Assembly (NCBI GenBank): GCA_963715745.1
Contig: OY970271.1
Location: 3,224,001 to 3,288,000, forward strand
Reading direction: 5' to 3'
Source: CAWGJF01 sp963715745
GTDB taxonomy: Bacteria; Bacteroidota; Ignavibacteria; Ignavibacteriales; Ignavibacteriaceae
Length of the DNA: 64,000 nt
Shown: positions 38,370-47,573 of the stretch, piece by piece
How the letters are laid out: each line of letters starts with the position of its first letter
Position numbering within the stretch: the first letter of the stretch is position 1
Made by a program: the position numbers and the translations under genes
The notes under the pieces: generated by a model
Databases searched by the model: none
What the model was told of the DNA's origin: nothing
What the model saw: only the letters and a program-made list of their open reading frames with translations

Positions 38370-39611
38370 TTGAACAATTCATTTAGAAATACAGAACCGG
38401 TAATTCAGGAAACATTAAAGAATTTCTTTTCGGAAGATGAAATAAAGGAATTTATATCCAGATTTCAGACTTCTTCCAAATCAGAAACTGAAAATAATTT
38501 CCAGGTAAATAGTATATCCCAAAAACAAATTGCCTACCACATAATAACCAGCGCAAAACTAAGAGCTCAATTTGATCTGTTAATAACATTTGCAGAGACC
38601 AAGCTTTCACAGGAAAACTTTTTAAACCTGCTCCTCTATCTTGGACAATCTGCAATCACGCTTGGTGAATTCAATCCTGCAGTAGATATACATCAAAAAA
38701 TAATAAAGCTTACTCATCATTCCGATGAAATGCAGAATATTACTGCTCACGCTTATTTATATATTGGAGAGATACACAGCAGACAGGCACAATGGGAATT
38801 AAGTCTTCATAATCTTGAGCAGGCAATTGAAATTTTTTCAGTTGAAAAAGATAACCGGGGAACCGCCGAATGCGAAAACATTCTTGGGACAATTTACGGC
38901 GACCAGGGAAATATTGATAAAGCAATATTGCATTTTGAAAATGCTCTTATGGCTATGGCAGATAAAGATGACAAAGCCCTGATTGGTAAAATTGAAATAA
39001 ATATTGGAATTGTTAATAACATCCGCGGAAAATACGATGAAGCACTTTCTTATTTAAAGCGTGCACTGGTTAATTTTGAAGCCCTTAAAGATTTAAGAAG
39101 AATTTCTGAAATACATCAAAATATGGGAATGGTTTTTTCGAAGAAGAAAGAATACCAGAGTGCATTACAAGAATTTGATTTAAGTTTGGAAGCCGCTTTT
39201 CAGAAAAATTATATGCCCTCAATTGGAATTGGATATATCAGTAAAGCATTTATATATACTCAAATGAATGATTTTGTAATTGCAGATGCTTTTGCCGATA
39301 AAGCAATGGAAATTTCGTATAAGATTAATGACAAACTCACAATTGCAGAAGTATATAAAATTAAAGGCATGGTTCAGAGGAAACTAAATAATTTTGAAGC
39401 TTCAGAAAATTATCTGCTTACAAGCTTAAGATTAAATAAAGAACTCTCCAACCAGTTGAATGTTGCTGAATCTGCATTTGAGCTGGGTTATCTATATAAA
39501 CAGATAAAACAGAAAACCAAAAGTAAAACTTTTCTTCAGGATGCTTTAAATTATTATAAATCTATTGGTCAGGCTGAAGAAGTGAAGTTAATAGAAGAGT
39601 TATTGCATTAA
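38370..39611 (+). CDS. Soluble TPR-repeat protein
   Basis: 413 residues from a TTG start (38370); no stronger start lies in frame nearby. From about residue 60 the chain is a run of about eight TPR units of the kinesin-light-chain/LGN type (GEIHSRQAQWELSLHNLEQA, LGTIYGDQGNIDKAILHFEN, NMGMVFSKKKEYQSALQEF). No signal peptide, enzyme or DNA-binding domain. Probably a protein-protein scaffold or the sensing half of a regulatory system whose partner is not adjacent. Confidence 0.75.
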   Translation: MNNSFRNTEPVIQETLKNFFSEDEIKEFISRFQTSSKSETENNFQVNSISQKQIAYHIITSAKLRAQFDLLITFAETKLSQENFLNLLLYLGQSAITLGEFNPAVDIHQKIIKLTHHSDEMQNITAHAYLYIGEIHSRQAQWELSLHNLEQAIEIFSVEKDNRGTAECENILGTIYGDQGNIDKAILHFENALMAMADKDDKALIGKIEINIGIVNNIRGKYDEALSYLKRALVNFEALKDLRRISEIHQNMGMVFSKKKEYQSALQEFDLSLEAAFQKNYMPSIGIGYISKAFIYTQMNDFVIADAFADKAMEISYKINDKLTIAEVYKIKGMVQRKLNNFEASENYLLTSLRLNKELSNQLNVAESAFELGYLYKQIKQKTKSKTFLQDALNYYKSIGQAEEVKLIEELLH

Positions 39612-39634
39612 TATTCAAGATGTTTTCTAAAAAG

Positions 39635-39659
39635 AAAGCCCCGCTGAACGGGGCTTTTT
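39635..39659. terminator. Bidirectional terminator between convergent genes
   Basis: Perfect 9-bp stem AAAGCCCCG/CGGGGCTTT with a five-base loop, T-run on the plus side and T-rich tract on the minus side. It lies between the TPR gene (plus) and the Yip1 gene (minus) and probably serves both. Confidence 0.9.
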
Positions 39660-39672
39660 CATTTTAAAATTA

Positions 39673-40269
39673 TCAGCGAATATTTGAAAGACCTGCGAGA
39701 AAAGACACACCAAAAATTGCAAGCAGAATTGCTGTAAGAATTGCTCCAACAACAAAATAAACAACAAGTAGAATTACGATCGATACTATTAAATAACCAA
39801 CTCTCTTATCCTCAGGAGTTTTCATCATTGGTGTTAAGCCAAGAAATAACAGGTACAATCCATACAATCCAATCAAACCTGATAACCAACCGATTGAAGG
39901 CAATATATATAATACACCTGCTACCCAGATTGGTGTCATCGAATACGCAACGAGCTGAATAGCTTTACCGGTATTTTTTTGTGATCCAAAACTTGATGCA
40001 AGTGCATCAATCACAAATCCTGCAAGTAACACTGAAATGAATGCACTGAGAAGCTGAACTAAGCCCATTGCAATTCCATATGTAAAAGAAGTAAATCCAA
40101 GAATTCCAATTACTCCCCAGCCTATAATTGTAAAAACGGTTGGAATAAGAGCAAGAGGAAGCACATAAGAAATTAATATCTGCTGAATGTTTGGTTCTTC
40201 ATTGGCAACAACATCCCATTCAGTTTTTGGAGACAACATAATATTTTTTGCTCTGTCAACAAGATTCAT
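39673..40269 (-). CDS. Yip1-domain inner-membrane protein
   Basis: 198 residues. N-terminal motif MNLVDRAKNIMLSPKTEWDVV is the usual entry of bacterial Yip1/DUF1282 proteins, followed by five membrane helices (about 30-55, 65-90, 110-130, 132-150, 160-195). No known biochemical role in bacteria. It stands alone, with a clear ribosome site before the ATG. Confidence 0.85.
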   Translation of the reverse strand: MNLVDRAKNIMLSPKTEWDVVANEEPNIQQILISYVLPLALIPTVFTIIGWGVIGILGFTSFTYGIAMGLVQLLSAFISVLLAGFVIDALASSFGSQKNTGKAIQLVAYSMTPIWVAGVLYILPSIGWLSGLIGLYGLYLLFLGLTPMMKTPEDKRVGYLIVSIVILLVVYFVVGAILTAILLAIFGVSFLAGLSNIR

Positions 40270-40553
40270 TTTGCACTCCTTTTTTTAAGTTGTAGTTAAT
40301 TATTCTTTTTAAATATAAAATTTTCAATTATAATGAAGGCAAGCAATAAGGTAGCGAGCACTCGAACCATAAATCCTCCCAAAAATGATTCCGAATTTCT
40401 CTTTTTTAGATCATTTATAATAGAGTTAACGATCTATAAATATTCAAACTTTTGTAAATCTATATGTGAACCATATTTATCAGAACAAAACTTAACAAAA
40501 TTAGAATACTGTTACAAAAAATATTTTCAAATATTGGGATTAAAAATTGCGAA

Positions 40554-41744
40554 TTAGAAAGAATATTTTAGCCTTATATATGCAGCGGTTCCATATTCAC
40601 CAAATTCAGTAAGCGAATCGCCTTCAAAGAAAAAAGCATTTACAAATAAATCGAGATTGGTGATTACCGAATAAGAAACTGAAGAGACTACAACAAATGA
40701 ATAATCTGAAGGATTAAAAATTCCGAATATTGTTCCTCTGATTAACGGAGTTATGTCATAAGCAAATTCCTGGTAAACTGACCAACGTGCAGCACTTAAC
40801 ATTCCGAGTGACGAAGCATCCTGCTGATATAGAAACGTGTTTTTTGTTTTTCCATTATTATTAAACAGAATTTCAGAGTGAATATAAAATGAATTTTCGA
40901 ATGTATAGTCACAGGAAAGTGATGCTGAAATTATTGTATGATTAAAATTATAAACTGAATTATTGTATGGGATTAATTGATTTGGGTTATCTGATGGATT
41001 AGTTTTTTCACTTAGAAGAAATTCACCTCTGAATCCGGCATCAAGGATATCCCCAGCCCAGCTAAATCCTGCGAGCCATCTTCTAAATCTCATACCGGCA
41101 ATAAAGTTAAAATCATAATCCCATTTGTTAATACTCCAGAGTCCTGCAAAAATCTGATTGCGATTTTCTTTTGCAGGTTTGTAAGCCATCTCAATTTTTG
41201 AAACTGCACCGGTATAATACTGCAATCTGACTGCATCCGTCGCCGGTAATTCTTCATAATCAAAATCAAGAACATTTAGTGGATTGAATATGTCTGTTGG
41301 ATTCCAGACCCAGCAGGTTCCCCAGGTTACACGTTGCCTGCCAAGAGTTAATTGAAGCTTATTTAAATTCCAGTCAAAATATAGCCTGTCAACTTCCAAA
41401 TATCCTAATGTTGATTTTGATTCCCACATCATCCAGTCCAGATCAACAAAATCTCTTTTAGTCTGAATCAAATTGGAATAGTTTTGAATCTTTTCAACTG
41501 AGCCGCCGTAATAAGCACGAAATCTGAGTTCAAGTGCAGTAACTATATTTTCTGATGGATAATAACGAAAATTAAGTCTTGTGTGAAGCAAATGATCATT
41601 CAATCGTGAATCAATTCCCGGATATTTTGAAGTTCCGAATAAATATTTTTGGTAACCACCAAATTCGAAATCAGAAACCTGTGCAAAATTCTGATTCACA
41701 AACAATGAACAAAAAAGTAAAAATAAATTAATTCGAAACAGCAT
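40554..41744 (-). CDS. Outer-membrane beta-barrel protein of an ABC export operon
   Basis: 396 residues. Signal peptide (1-21, ending NFAQ), alternating amphipathic strands throughout and a C-terminal YIRLKYSF ending in Phe, all typical of an outer-membrane barrel. Segments such as LTLGRQRVTWGTCWVWNPTD resemble DUF1302-like barrels that often accompany lipid or hydrophobic-compound exporters. Its start overlaps the ATPase gene by 17 bp. It is last in the tetR-LolA-ABC operon and may be the outer-membrane exit or acceptor (inference). Confidence 0.75.
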   Translation of the reverse strand: MLFRINLFLLFCSLFVNQNFAQVSDFEFGGYQKYLFGTSKYPGIDSRLNDHLLHTRLNFRYYPSENIVTALELRFRAYYGGSVEKIQNYSNLIQTKRDFVDLDWMMWESKSTLGYLEVDRLYFDWNLNKLQLTLGRQRVTWGTCWVWNPTDIFNPLNVLDFDYEELPATDAVRLQYYTGAVSKIEMAYKPAKENRNQIFAGLWSINKWDYDFNFIAGMRFRRWLAGFSWAGDILDAGFRGEFLLSEKTNPSDNPNQLIPYNNSVYNFNHTIISASLSCDYTFENSFYIHSEILFNNNGKTKNTFLYQQDASSLGMLSAARWSVYQEFAYDITPLIRGTIFGIFNPSDYSFVVVSSVSYSVITNLDLFVNAFFFEGDSLTEFGEYGTAAYIRLKYSF

Positions 41745-42429
41745 GTTCTTTCACAACATCATTTTCGATCATACCATCTTTTAAAGTTACAACTCTGTGT
41801 GCTCTGTCTATAACTCTTTGATCGTGAGTAGAGAAAACAAAAGTCATTTTGTGCTCTTCATTTAATTTTTCCATCAGATCAAGTAAAGCATCTGCCGTTA
41901 CTGAATCGAGGTTTGCAGTTGGTTCATCTGCCAAAACAAATGAAGGCTGTGAGGCCAGAGCTCGTGCGACTGCAACTCTTTGCTGCTGTCCACCGGAAAG
42001 CTGTGTGGGCTTGCTGTTCAATCTTTCTTCTAATCCAACAGAAGTAAGAAGATCAATTGCTCTCTTCTCTCTTTCTTCTTTACTTATTCCCTGAAGCAGC
42101 ATAATGAATTCAACATTTTCCTTAGCAGTGAAAACAGGGATCAAATTATAAGCCTGAAAAACAAAGCCAATATGATGAAGCCGGAAGTTCACCAATTCAT
42201 CTGCTTTGTAAGTTGAAATATCTACATCATCAACAATAACATTTCCGGAAGTCGGGATATCCAGCCCTCCAATCATATTTAACAAGGTAGTTTTACCTGA
42301 GCCGGAGGGACCAACTATAGCAGTAAACTCACCGCTTTCAATTGAGAGTTCAACTTCAGTTAATGCTTTAACCGGAACTGCTGTTCCATCATAAACTTTG
42401 CTTACTTTGTTTACTTTGATTAGTGACAT
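41728..42429 (-). CDS. ABC transporter ATPase (LolD/MacB type)
   Basis: 233 residues. Walker A VGPSGSGKTTLLNMIGG, Q-loop FVFQAYNLIPVFTAKENVE, signature LSGGQQQRVAVARALA, Walker B SFVLADEPTANLD, H-loop FSTHD. These match the LolD/MacB/FtsE branch, which drives mechanotransmission rather than classical transport. It is paired with two FtsX-type permeases just upstream and a LolA-like protein, so lipoprotein or lipid extraction from the inner membrane is the best guess. Confidence 0.92.
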   Translation of the reverse strand: MSLIKVNKVSKVYDGTAVPVKALTEVELSIESGEFTAIVGPSGSGKTTLLNMIGGLDIPTSGNVIVDDVDISTYKADELVNFRLHHIGFVFQAYNLIPVFTAKENVEFIMLLQGISKEEREKRAIDLLTSVGLEERLNSKPTQLSGGQQQRVAVARALASQPSFVLADEPTANLDSVTADALLDLMEKLNEEHKMTFVFSTHDQRVIDRAHRVVTLKDGMIENDVVKEHAVSN

Positions 42430-42441
42430 TTAATTCTCCGA

Positions 42442-43656
42442 TTAATATGTTCTGATTGCTTGTGCAGGAATTAATTTAATTGCTTTAATTGCCGGATAAA
42501 TTGCGGACAATATTGCTGTAATTAAAACCATTATTGTTATTGATATATAAAAATTAATAGGTAGAGATGGCTTAAGAATCGGACTGATACTCCAGGCTGA
42601 CATTCCTTCCTCAAACGCAGAAAGATTAATTCCCTGGTTCCCAAAATAATTTATCAGTAAAGCAGCTATTATCATCCCAACAACTGCAGCTACTATTGAA
42701 AGTGAAACTGTTTCTGTAATTATCATTGTAAATACTCTTCTGCGTTTCATACCGATTGCCATTAGCACACCAAACTCCCTTACCCTTTCCATTACAGACA
42801 TTAACATCGTGTTTGTTATTCCGAATAAAAGTGCAAATAAAATTATTCCAAGAAAAATATTCAACTGAAATCCCATCATCTCATCCATTAGCTTAAGTTC
42901 AGGTGCAAGTTGTTTCCAGCTCTTAACAGATAAGTCTGCATATTCAGTTTTTAATTTTGTGTAAACTGAATCTACATTTTGAGCTGTATTCATGCGGATT
43001 ACTATTTCATGATAAATTGGTTTAGAATTTATCAATGAAAGAATATCATTTTGCCTGATAAAAACATTCGATTTGTCAAATATTGAAGATTCAGTTTTAA
43101 ATATTCCAACAATCCGGAAAGCGCCGTAAATAATTGAGCCATCAAGATCCTGGAAACTCAAAACAATTTTTGACTTTAATCTTATTCCCAGATTTTCTGC
43201 AAGTTTTTGTCCAACAACAATCTGATTTTTTCCACTTTCCTGGAAATATTTTCCTTCAATAATTTGATTGTGAATGCTTGTCACTTTTTGTTCAGCTTCA
43301 GGATCAATTCCAACAATCCGCAATCCGTTTGAAGTTGTTGCAGACGAACCCATTCCTTCAATAACAATTCTTGGTGTTATGCCAACAATATTATTTATTG
43401 AACTAAGATTTTTAATTATTTGTCCGGCATTTGGAATTGTATCTGTAATAAGTTTATCATCTTCAAATTTTGCTGAATGAATTTGAATATGTCCAAGATC
43501 ACGATTTATTGTTGAGTTAATAACTGAATCGCCCATACCAAACATAACGGAGCTTGCAAAGAGTCCGCAGAGCAGACCAACAGCAATAGCTGACATTATT
43601 ATCAAACTTCTTTTTTTATTTCTCCAGATATTTCTCCAGGCAAGTGCTAATAACAT
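42442..43656 (-). CDS. FtsX-like/MacB-type ABC permease (second of pair)
   Basis: 404 residues. N-terminal helix (LAWRNIWRNKKRSLIIMSAI), a periplasmic MacB_PCD-like domain (about 45-235) and three C-terminal helices from about 270 (ILFALLFGITNTMLMSVMERVREFGVLMAIGMKRRRV) with the FtsX signature around the coupling helix. It pairs with the 43658-44899 permease (1-bp gap), probably as a heterodimer like LolC/LolE. Confidence 0.9.
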   Translation of the reverse strand: MLLALAWRNIWRNKKRSLIIMSAIAVGLLCGLFASSVMFGMGDSVINSTINRDLGHIQIHSAKFEDDKLITDTIPNAGQIIKNLSSINNIVGITPRIVIEGMGSSATTSNGLRIVGIDPEAEQKVTSIHNQIIEGKYFQESGKNQIVVGQKLAENLGIRLKSKIVLSFQDLDGSIIYGAFRIVGIFKTESSIFDKSNVFIRQNDILSLINSKPIYHEIVIRMNTAQNVDSVYTKLKTEYADLSVKSWKQLAPELKLMDEMMGFQLNIFLGIILFALLFGITNTMLMSVMERVREFGVLMAIGMKRRRVFTMIITETVSLSIVAAVVGMIIAALLINYFGNQGINLSAFEEGMSAWSISPILKPSLPINFYISITIMVLITAILSAIYPAIKAIKLIPAQAIRTY

Positions 43657-43657
43657 T

Positions 43658-44899
43658 TTAACCTCTTACAGCTTCAACTGGTTTTAATTTTCTTATAAAA
43701 TTTATTGGATATAATCCTGATACAAGTGCAATTGCAAGCACAGTCCAGATTTGTGCAAAGAACATCCCCGGATTAATTGCAAAAGGAAGAATTGGTTCAA
43801 ATCCCCATGCAAGCACAGCATCAGCCATTTCACCGGTGAGTGGAATTGGATTTGCAACAAAATAAAGTAAGATCGGAAGACTTATAATCGCACCTGCAAT
43901 TACACCGATAAATGTTATAAAAAGAGTTTCAAGAATTGTTACCAAATAGAGTTTTGATTTTTTCATTCCGACAGAAATTAAAATTCCAAACTCTTTAACG
44001 CGCTCTGCTGTCATCATCATAATTGTACCGAATATTCCAAATGCAATTACCAGGTATAAAATTGCAAGCATAATTATTCCCTGTGCGTTATCTACCTGGA
44101 TAGATTGAACAAGTTCAGGAGATAATTTTTCCCAAGTCATTACTTCATAGTTTGCATCTGCTTTTCCATCACTATCAGAAAAAATGTTGCGAATTTTTTC
44201 AGTAATCCGTTCCAAAGATTTAGGATTGCCAATCATAATTGAAAGTGAGGTGGTTCTTCCGGGTGCAGAAAAAACCCATTGAGCATATGGAATGCTTATA
44301 TATGAAAACGATTTGTTCAGTTCGGGCAAAGTGAATTTTACAATCCCCTGAACTGATACAAGCTCTGCAGCAGTAACCCCATGATAACCCTGTCCATAAA
44401 TTACCACTGTATCACCCACTCCTGCATTAAGAAGTTCTGCTAAACCCTGCGCAAGTAAGATTCCCTTTGAATCCTCTTGAAGATATTTACCCTCAACAAC
44501 TTTTGCTTTCAACCCGGTTATCTGGTCTTCATCTTTTGGTTCAATGCCAATTATCTGAGCAACCTTTGTTACATTTCCATGAGAAAGAAGTGAAAAAGTT
44601 TCAAACCTGTTTACAGTATGTGTTACCCCTTCAATATTTTTTATTTCATTCTCTTTTTGTTCACTTAAAATCATACTTTCTTCAAGCGATCTTTTTTCCC
44701 AGTAATCTTTTCCGTGAACCTGGATATAGCCTGTGTACATTCTTACTGAAGCATCAATCATATAATCATAATAACCACTTTGCATTGAACGCATCAACAA
44801 TGCAAGAAGAACTGCAAAAAGGACGGAAGATGCAGCAATAAAAGTTCGTTTTTTATTTCGCCACAAATTACGCCAGGCAAGTAAAATGTAAGTTTTCAT
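43658..44899 (-). CDS. FtsX-like/MacB-type ABC permease (first of pair)
   Basis: 413 residues with the same layout as the next protein: helix at about 15-35 (AWRNLWRNKKRTFIAASSVLF), periplasmic domain about 45-260, three C-terminal helices with TAERVKEFGILISVGMKKSKL. The two share the LAWRN.WRNKKR entry, so they arose by duplication. The ATG overlaps the last base of the LolA-like gene stop, showing tight coupling. Confidence 0.9.
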   Translation of the reverse strand: MKTYILLAWRNLWRNKKRTFIAASSVLFAVLLALLMRSMQSGYYDYMIDASVRMYTGYIQVHGKDYWEKRSLEESMILSEQKENEIKNIEGVTHTVNRFETFSLLSHGNVTKVAQIIGIEPKDEDQITGLKAKVVEGKYLQEDSKGILLAQGLAELLNAGVGDTVVIYGQGYHGVTAAELVSVQGIVKFTLPELNKSFSYISIPYAQWVFSAPGRTTSLSIMIGNPKSLERITEKIRNIFSDSDGKADANYEVMTWEKLSPELVQSIQVDNAQGIIMLAILYLVIAFGIFGTIMMMTAERVKEFGILISVGMKKSKLYLVTILETLFITFIGVIAGAIISLPILLYFVANPIPLTGEMADAVLAWGFEPILPFAINPGMFFAQIWTVLAIALVSGLYPINFIRKLKPVEAVRG

Positions 44900-45648
44900 T
44901 ATCTGATTCTCTTCATATTTTGTTCAGAGAAGAAAGATTCATTAACATCAATATTGAAATCCATTTTTTCATAAATCATCACAGTTTTTTCACCGGGTTT
45001 GTCTTCTGGAATCATTTCCCAGTGAGTTGGAATTGTCCTGTCATCCATTTTCTTTATTTCTGTCCCAAGAAATGTTTTCACCAGGTAATCATCTTCATCA
45101 TAAAACTCAGCTTTAAGCTGGTAATATTCTTCTTCAGAAATCCAGCTTATTATTTTTCCCCATACAACACCTGCATCCGGTTTTGGAATTGATTCAATTA
45201 CATAACAATCATAGCCATCATATTTTTCTTTCCGTAAAATTGAATGAGTATAATCATCAACCTTTGATGATTCTTTTACAAGATCATCGTTTGTAAAGTC
45301 GGAACCCATCCAGGATTGAAGCATCATTGAAGGAGGAATTTTTATTACTCGTTGTGCTGAAGGTAACCAGTTCCAGACTTCCTTTTTTCTTTTTAGGGTA
45401 ACTGTTCCTTTGTCTCTTGCAGGCTCGGTGATATAAATTATTGCATAGTCAGGTTCAAGAGCCCAGGCTTTCATTCCAATTGTTCTGCTCCAGTCTTTTT
45501 TAATTATTGTCATTTTTAATTCAGAATAGCTGCTGTTTGATTTTATTAATTGATCAGCTTTGCGCATTATTTCTTTTGCATCTTGTGCACTAACAAAAGT
45601 ATAAAATGAAAAAAAGAACAAACAGAAATATTTAATATATGTTTTCAT
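44899..45648 (-). CDS. Outer-membrane lipoprotein-sorting (LolA-like) periplasmic protein
   Basis: 249 residues. Signal peptide (1-21, ending FVSAQ). The mature part has the LolA/LolB-like half-barrel pattern with TLKRKKEVWNWLPSAQRVIKI, MLQSWMGSDFTNDDLV and the late WISEEEYYQLKAEFYDEDD. It matches the family annotated as outer-membrane lipoprotein-sorting protein that travels with FtsX-type permeases and TetR regulators. It could carry a lipid or lipoprotein across the periplasm to the operon's barrel protein. The restored tetR stop lies 2 bp upstream. Confidence 0.85.
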   Translation of the reverse strand: MKTYIKYFCLFFFSFYTFVSAQDAKEIMRKADQLIKSNSSYSELKMTIIKKDWSRTIGMKAWALEPDYAIIYITEPARDKGTVTLKRKKEVWNWLPSAQRVIKIPPSMMLQSWMGSDFTNDDLVKESSKVDDYTHSILRKEKYDGYDCYVIESIPKPDAGVVWGKIISWISEEEYYQLKAEFYDEDDYLVKTFLGTEIKKMDDRTIPTHWEMIPEDKPGEKTVMIYEKMDFNIDVNESFFSEQNMKRIR

Positions 45649-45650
45649 GG

Positions 45651-46227
45651 TTATATAAATTGTTTAATAATCATTTGTTTTATTTTTTCTGCTGGAAAAG
45701 TTTCGGGATCAAGAATAATGTGAAATTGAACTCCATCCATTATTGCTGAGAAATACCTCATTGTTGCAATCGGATCTTCATCTCCCCTTTCTTTTAAAGT
45801 ATTGAGCTAAAGAAATCATATAAGGTCCGACTTTATCCATAACTTGTTTCATCATCATGCTCATTACGTCAGGCTGAACGAATACCCCAAAATAAAGTTT
45901 CCAGAACTCCGGTTTCTCAAGCACGAGATCAACACTTTTATTAATAAAATTAATTACATGTTCTTTCTGAATTTTTTCTCCGGACTTTAAAGGCAATAAT
46001 TCCTCCATAAATTCATCAAATAATCCAAGCATTAATTCGCTTAAAACGTCTTCTTTACTTTTGAAATAATTGTAGAGTAATCCTTTTGAAATTCCTGCTG
46101 TGTTTGCAATTGAACTAACTGTAGAGGAGTGATATCCATCTCTTGCAAAAACTTCAAGTGCCGAATCCAGAATTTTCTGTTTACTGACTTTTCTTATTTC
46201 TTCGTATTGTTTTTTTGTTCTTGGCAT
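45651..46227 (-). CDS. TetR family regulator, frameshifted near its end
   Basis: The helix-turn-helix is clear (ILDSALEVFARDGYHSSTVSSIANTAGISKG, quoted in two parts by position 14-44 of the preferred form). I take MPRTKKQYEE at 46227 as start, because the longer ATG at 46251 lies inside an inverted repeat. As sequenced it stops at 45778. Beyond, the other frame continues the typical C-terminus (DEDPIATMRYFSAIMDGVQF) to TAA 45651, 2 bp before the LolA-like ATG. One extra base in the C-run at 45784-45787 explains the break; restored length is 191 residues. It probably represses its own operon. Confidence 0.85.
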
Positions 46228-46230
46228 ATT

Positions 46231-46252
46231 TTTGACTGAACGTTTATTCAAA
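46231..46252. promoter_or_regulatory. Candidate TetR operator
   Basis: Nested inverted repeat TTTGA...TCAAA with inner TGAA...TTCA arms around ACGTTTA, just upstream of the preferred tetR start. This is the usual place and shape for autoregulation by a TetR protein. Arms are short, so the call is tentative. Confidence 0.4.
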
Positions 46253-46324
46253 CATAAATTAATTGATATTTGAACGCAATAGCTATTTTTTACAGTTTGC
46301 TACGAATCACAAACAGGTAAAAAT

Positions 46325-47068
46325 TCAGGAAATACAATCAATAATCAAATCATTTGATTTCAGTGAATGGAAGCTCTCCCCTCCAAAACTCGTGTACATT
46401 TTTACTTTTTTGAAACCAGCTTTCACCAGATTATCACGGATTATTTCAAAAGTATGCGGATAGATTTGAGTGCTAATTAGCTGTGAATTGTCGGGATTGT
46501 TTTTTGAAAATGAAAGAATATTAAACTGTATTTTATTATTGAGAAAATCATAGAAGCGAATAAAATATTTATCTTCATTGGAATTAATTTTTACAATTCT
46601 CTTTTTCTCTTTTAGAATCTTAGAATAGTTAAGAATTTGAGATACAAATCTTCCTTCCTTCTTTAAAATTCTATTACATCTAAATAAAGACTGAAATAAT
46701 TTTCGTCGGGGAACGTTTGCGAATGTATTTCCTAGTGAAACAACAAGGTCAAATTTTTCAAAATATTTTGGAGGAATTTTATCAGCCGAATAGTTTCGAA
46801 ACGTAATATTTTTATTGAATCTTTTTGAGTTTTCCTTCGCTATCTTCAACATTTCTTTTGAAGGATCAATAGATGTTACTTTCAATCCTAAAATTGATAA
46901 TGCAATAGAATCAACTCCTGTTCCGCATCCAATATCAGCTGCGTTTTCCATATTAGGTAAGATTATTTTTTCGAGTTGTTTTGTTCTTTTTACAACAGCA
47001 TTGTCGAAATCAATCATTTCATCATATAACAAAGAAATGACATCATAGAACTGATTATTAGATTTCAT
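46325..47068 (-). CDS. Class I SAM-dependent methyltransferase
   Basis: 247 residues. Motif I NAADIGCGTGVDSIALSILG near residue 40, acidic residue after strand two (VTSIDPSKEM), motif post-I KFDLVVSLGNTFANVP. The C-terminal half has the strand pattern of small-molecule methyltransferases. The substrate is unknown. It is convergent in layout with nothing tightly linked; the tetR operon starts about 70 bp beyond its 3' end. Confidence 0.85.
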   Translation of the reverse strand: MKSNNQFYDVISLLYDEMIDFDNAVVKRTKQLEKIILPNMENAADIGCGTGVDSIALSILGLKVTSIDPSKEMLKIAKENSKRFNKNITFRNYSADKIPPKYFEKFDLVVSLGNTFANVPRRKLFQSLFRCNRILKKEGRFVSQILNYSKILKEKKRIVKINSNEDKYFIRFYDFLNNKIQFNILSFSKNNPDNSQLISTQIYPHTFEIIRDNLVKAGFKKVKMYTSFGGESFHSLKSNDLIIDCIS

Positions 47069-47171
47069 AGAATTTAATTTGTTTCTTATTGCAAGTTCCT
47101 TCAGGATGAATTAATTTTTAGTTGCTTCAACTTAACAATTTATTCAACAAGCAGAAAAGAAGAGGAAAATT

Positions 47172-47522
47172 ATGGCTCAACCGATTATTTCACACATCGA
47201 AATTCCTTCAACAAATCTTGACAGGTCAAAGGATTTTATGAAAAAGGTTTTTAACTGGGATTTTAAACCCTTTGGAAATGGTTACCTTTTATTTAATAAT
47301 CACCAGGGAATTATGGCTGGGTTAAGAAAAGTGGATAAAGTTGAAGTCGGTGAAACAACTGTATTTCATGTAAATGTAAATGATATTGATGACACTTTAA
47401 ATAAAACCAGGGAAGCTGGTGGAAAAGTAAAACGAGAACGTACTACCATTCCGGCTATGGGATGGTATGCTTTAATAAATGACCCTGACGGAAATACAAT
47501 TGGATTGTATCAGAAAAGTTGA
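47172..47522 (+). CDS. VOC (glyoxalase-fold) family protein
   Basis: 116 residues, one VOC module with two beta-alpha-beta-beta-beta units: HIEIPSTNLDRSKDFMKKVF and FHVNVNDIDDTLNKTREAGG, ending WYALINDPDGNTIGLYQ. Metal-ligand positions are partly kept (His at 8, Glu/Asp near the end). The family includes glyoxalases, dioxygenases and resistance proteins; no specific activity can be assigned. GAGGAAAATT before the ATG is a good ribosome site. Confidence 0.85.
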   Translation: MAQPIISHIEIPSTNLDRSKDFMKKVFNWDFKPFGNGYLLFNNHQGIMAGLRKVDKVEVGETTVFHVNVNDIDDTLNKTREAGGKVKRERTTIPAMGWYALINDPDGNTIGLYQKS

Positions 47523-47545
47523 TTAATAAAAGTTCTATAAAATGA

Positions 47546-47572
47546 AAAGCCCCTTTTATCAGGGGCTTTATT
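47546..47572. terminator. Terminator between convergent VOC and OsmC genes
   Basis: 9-bp stem AAAGCCCCT/AGGGGCTTT with a six-base loop; the plus-strand side continues TTTATTGTT and the minus side TTTTCATTTT. Probably bidirectional. Confidence 0.85.
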
Positions 47573-47573
47573 G

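Noticed and set aside
40340..40385. tRNA-like T-arm (GGTTCGAGT) on the minus strand
   Set aside because: No acceptor, D or anticodon stems could be built around it.
40333..40557. 74-codon plus-strand ORF between Yip1 and the barrel gene
   Set aside because: No recognisable family, no ribosome site, poor composition, and it overlaps the 3' end of the barrel gene.
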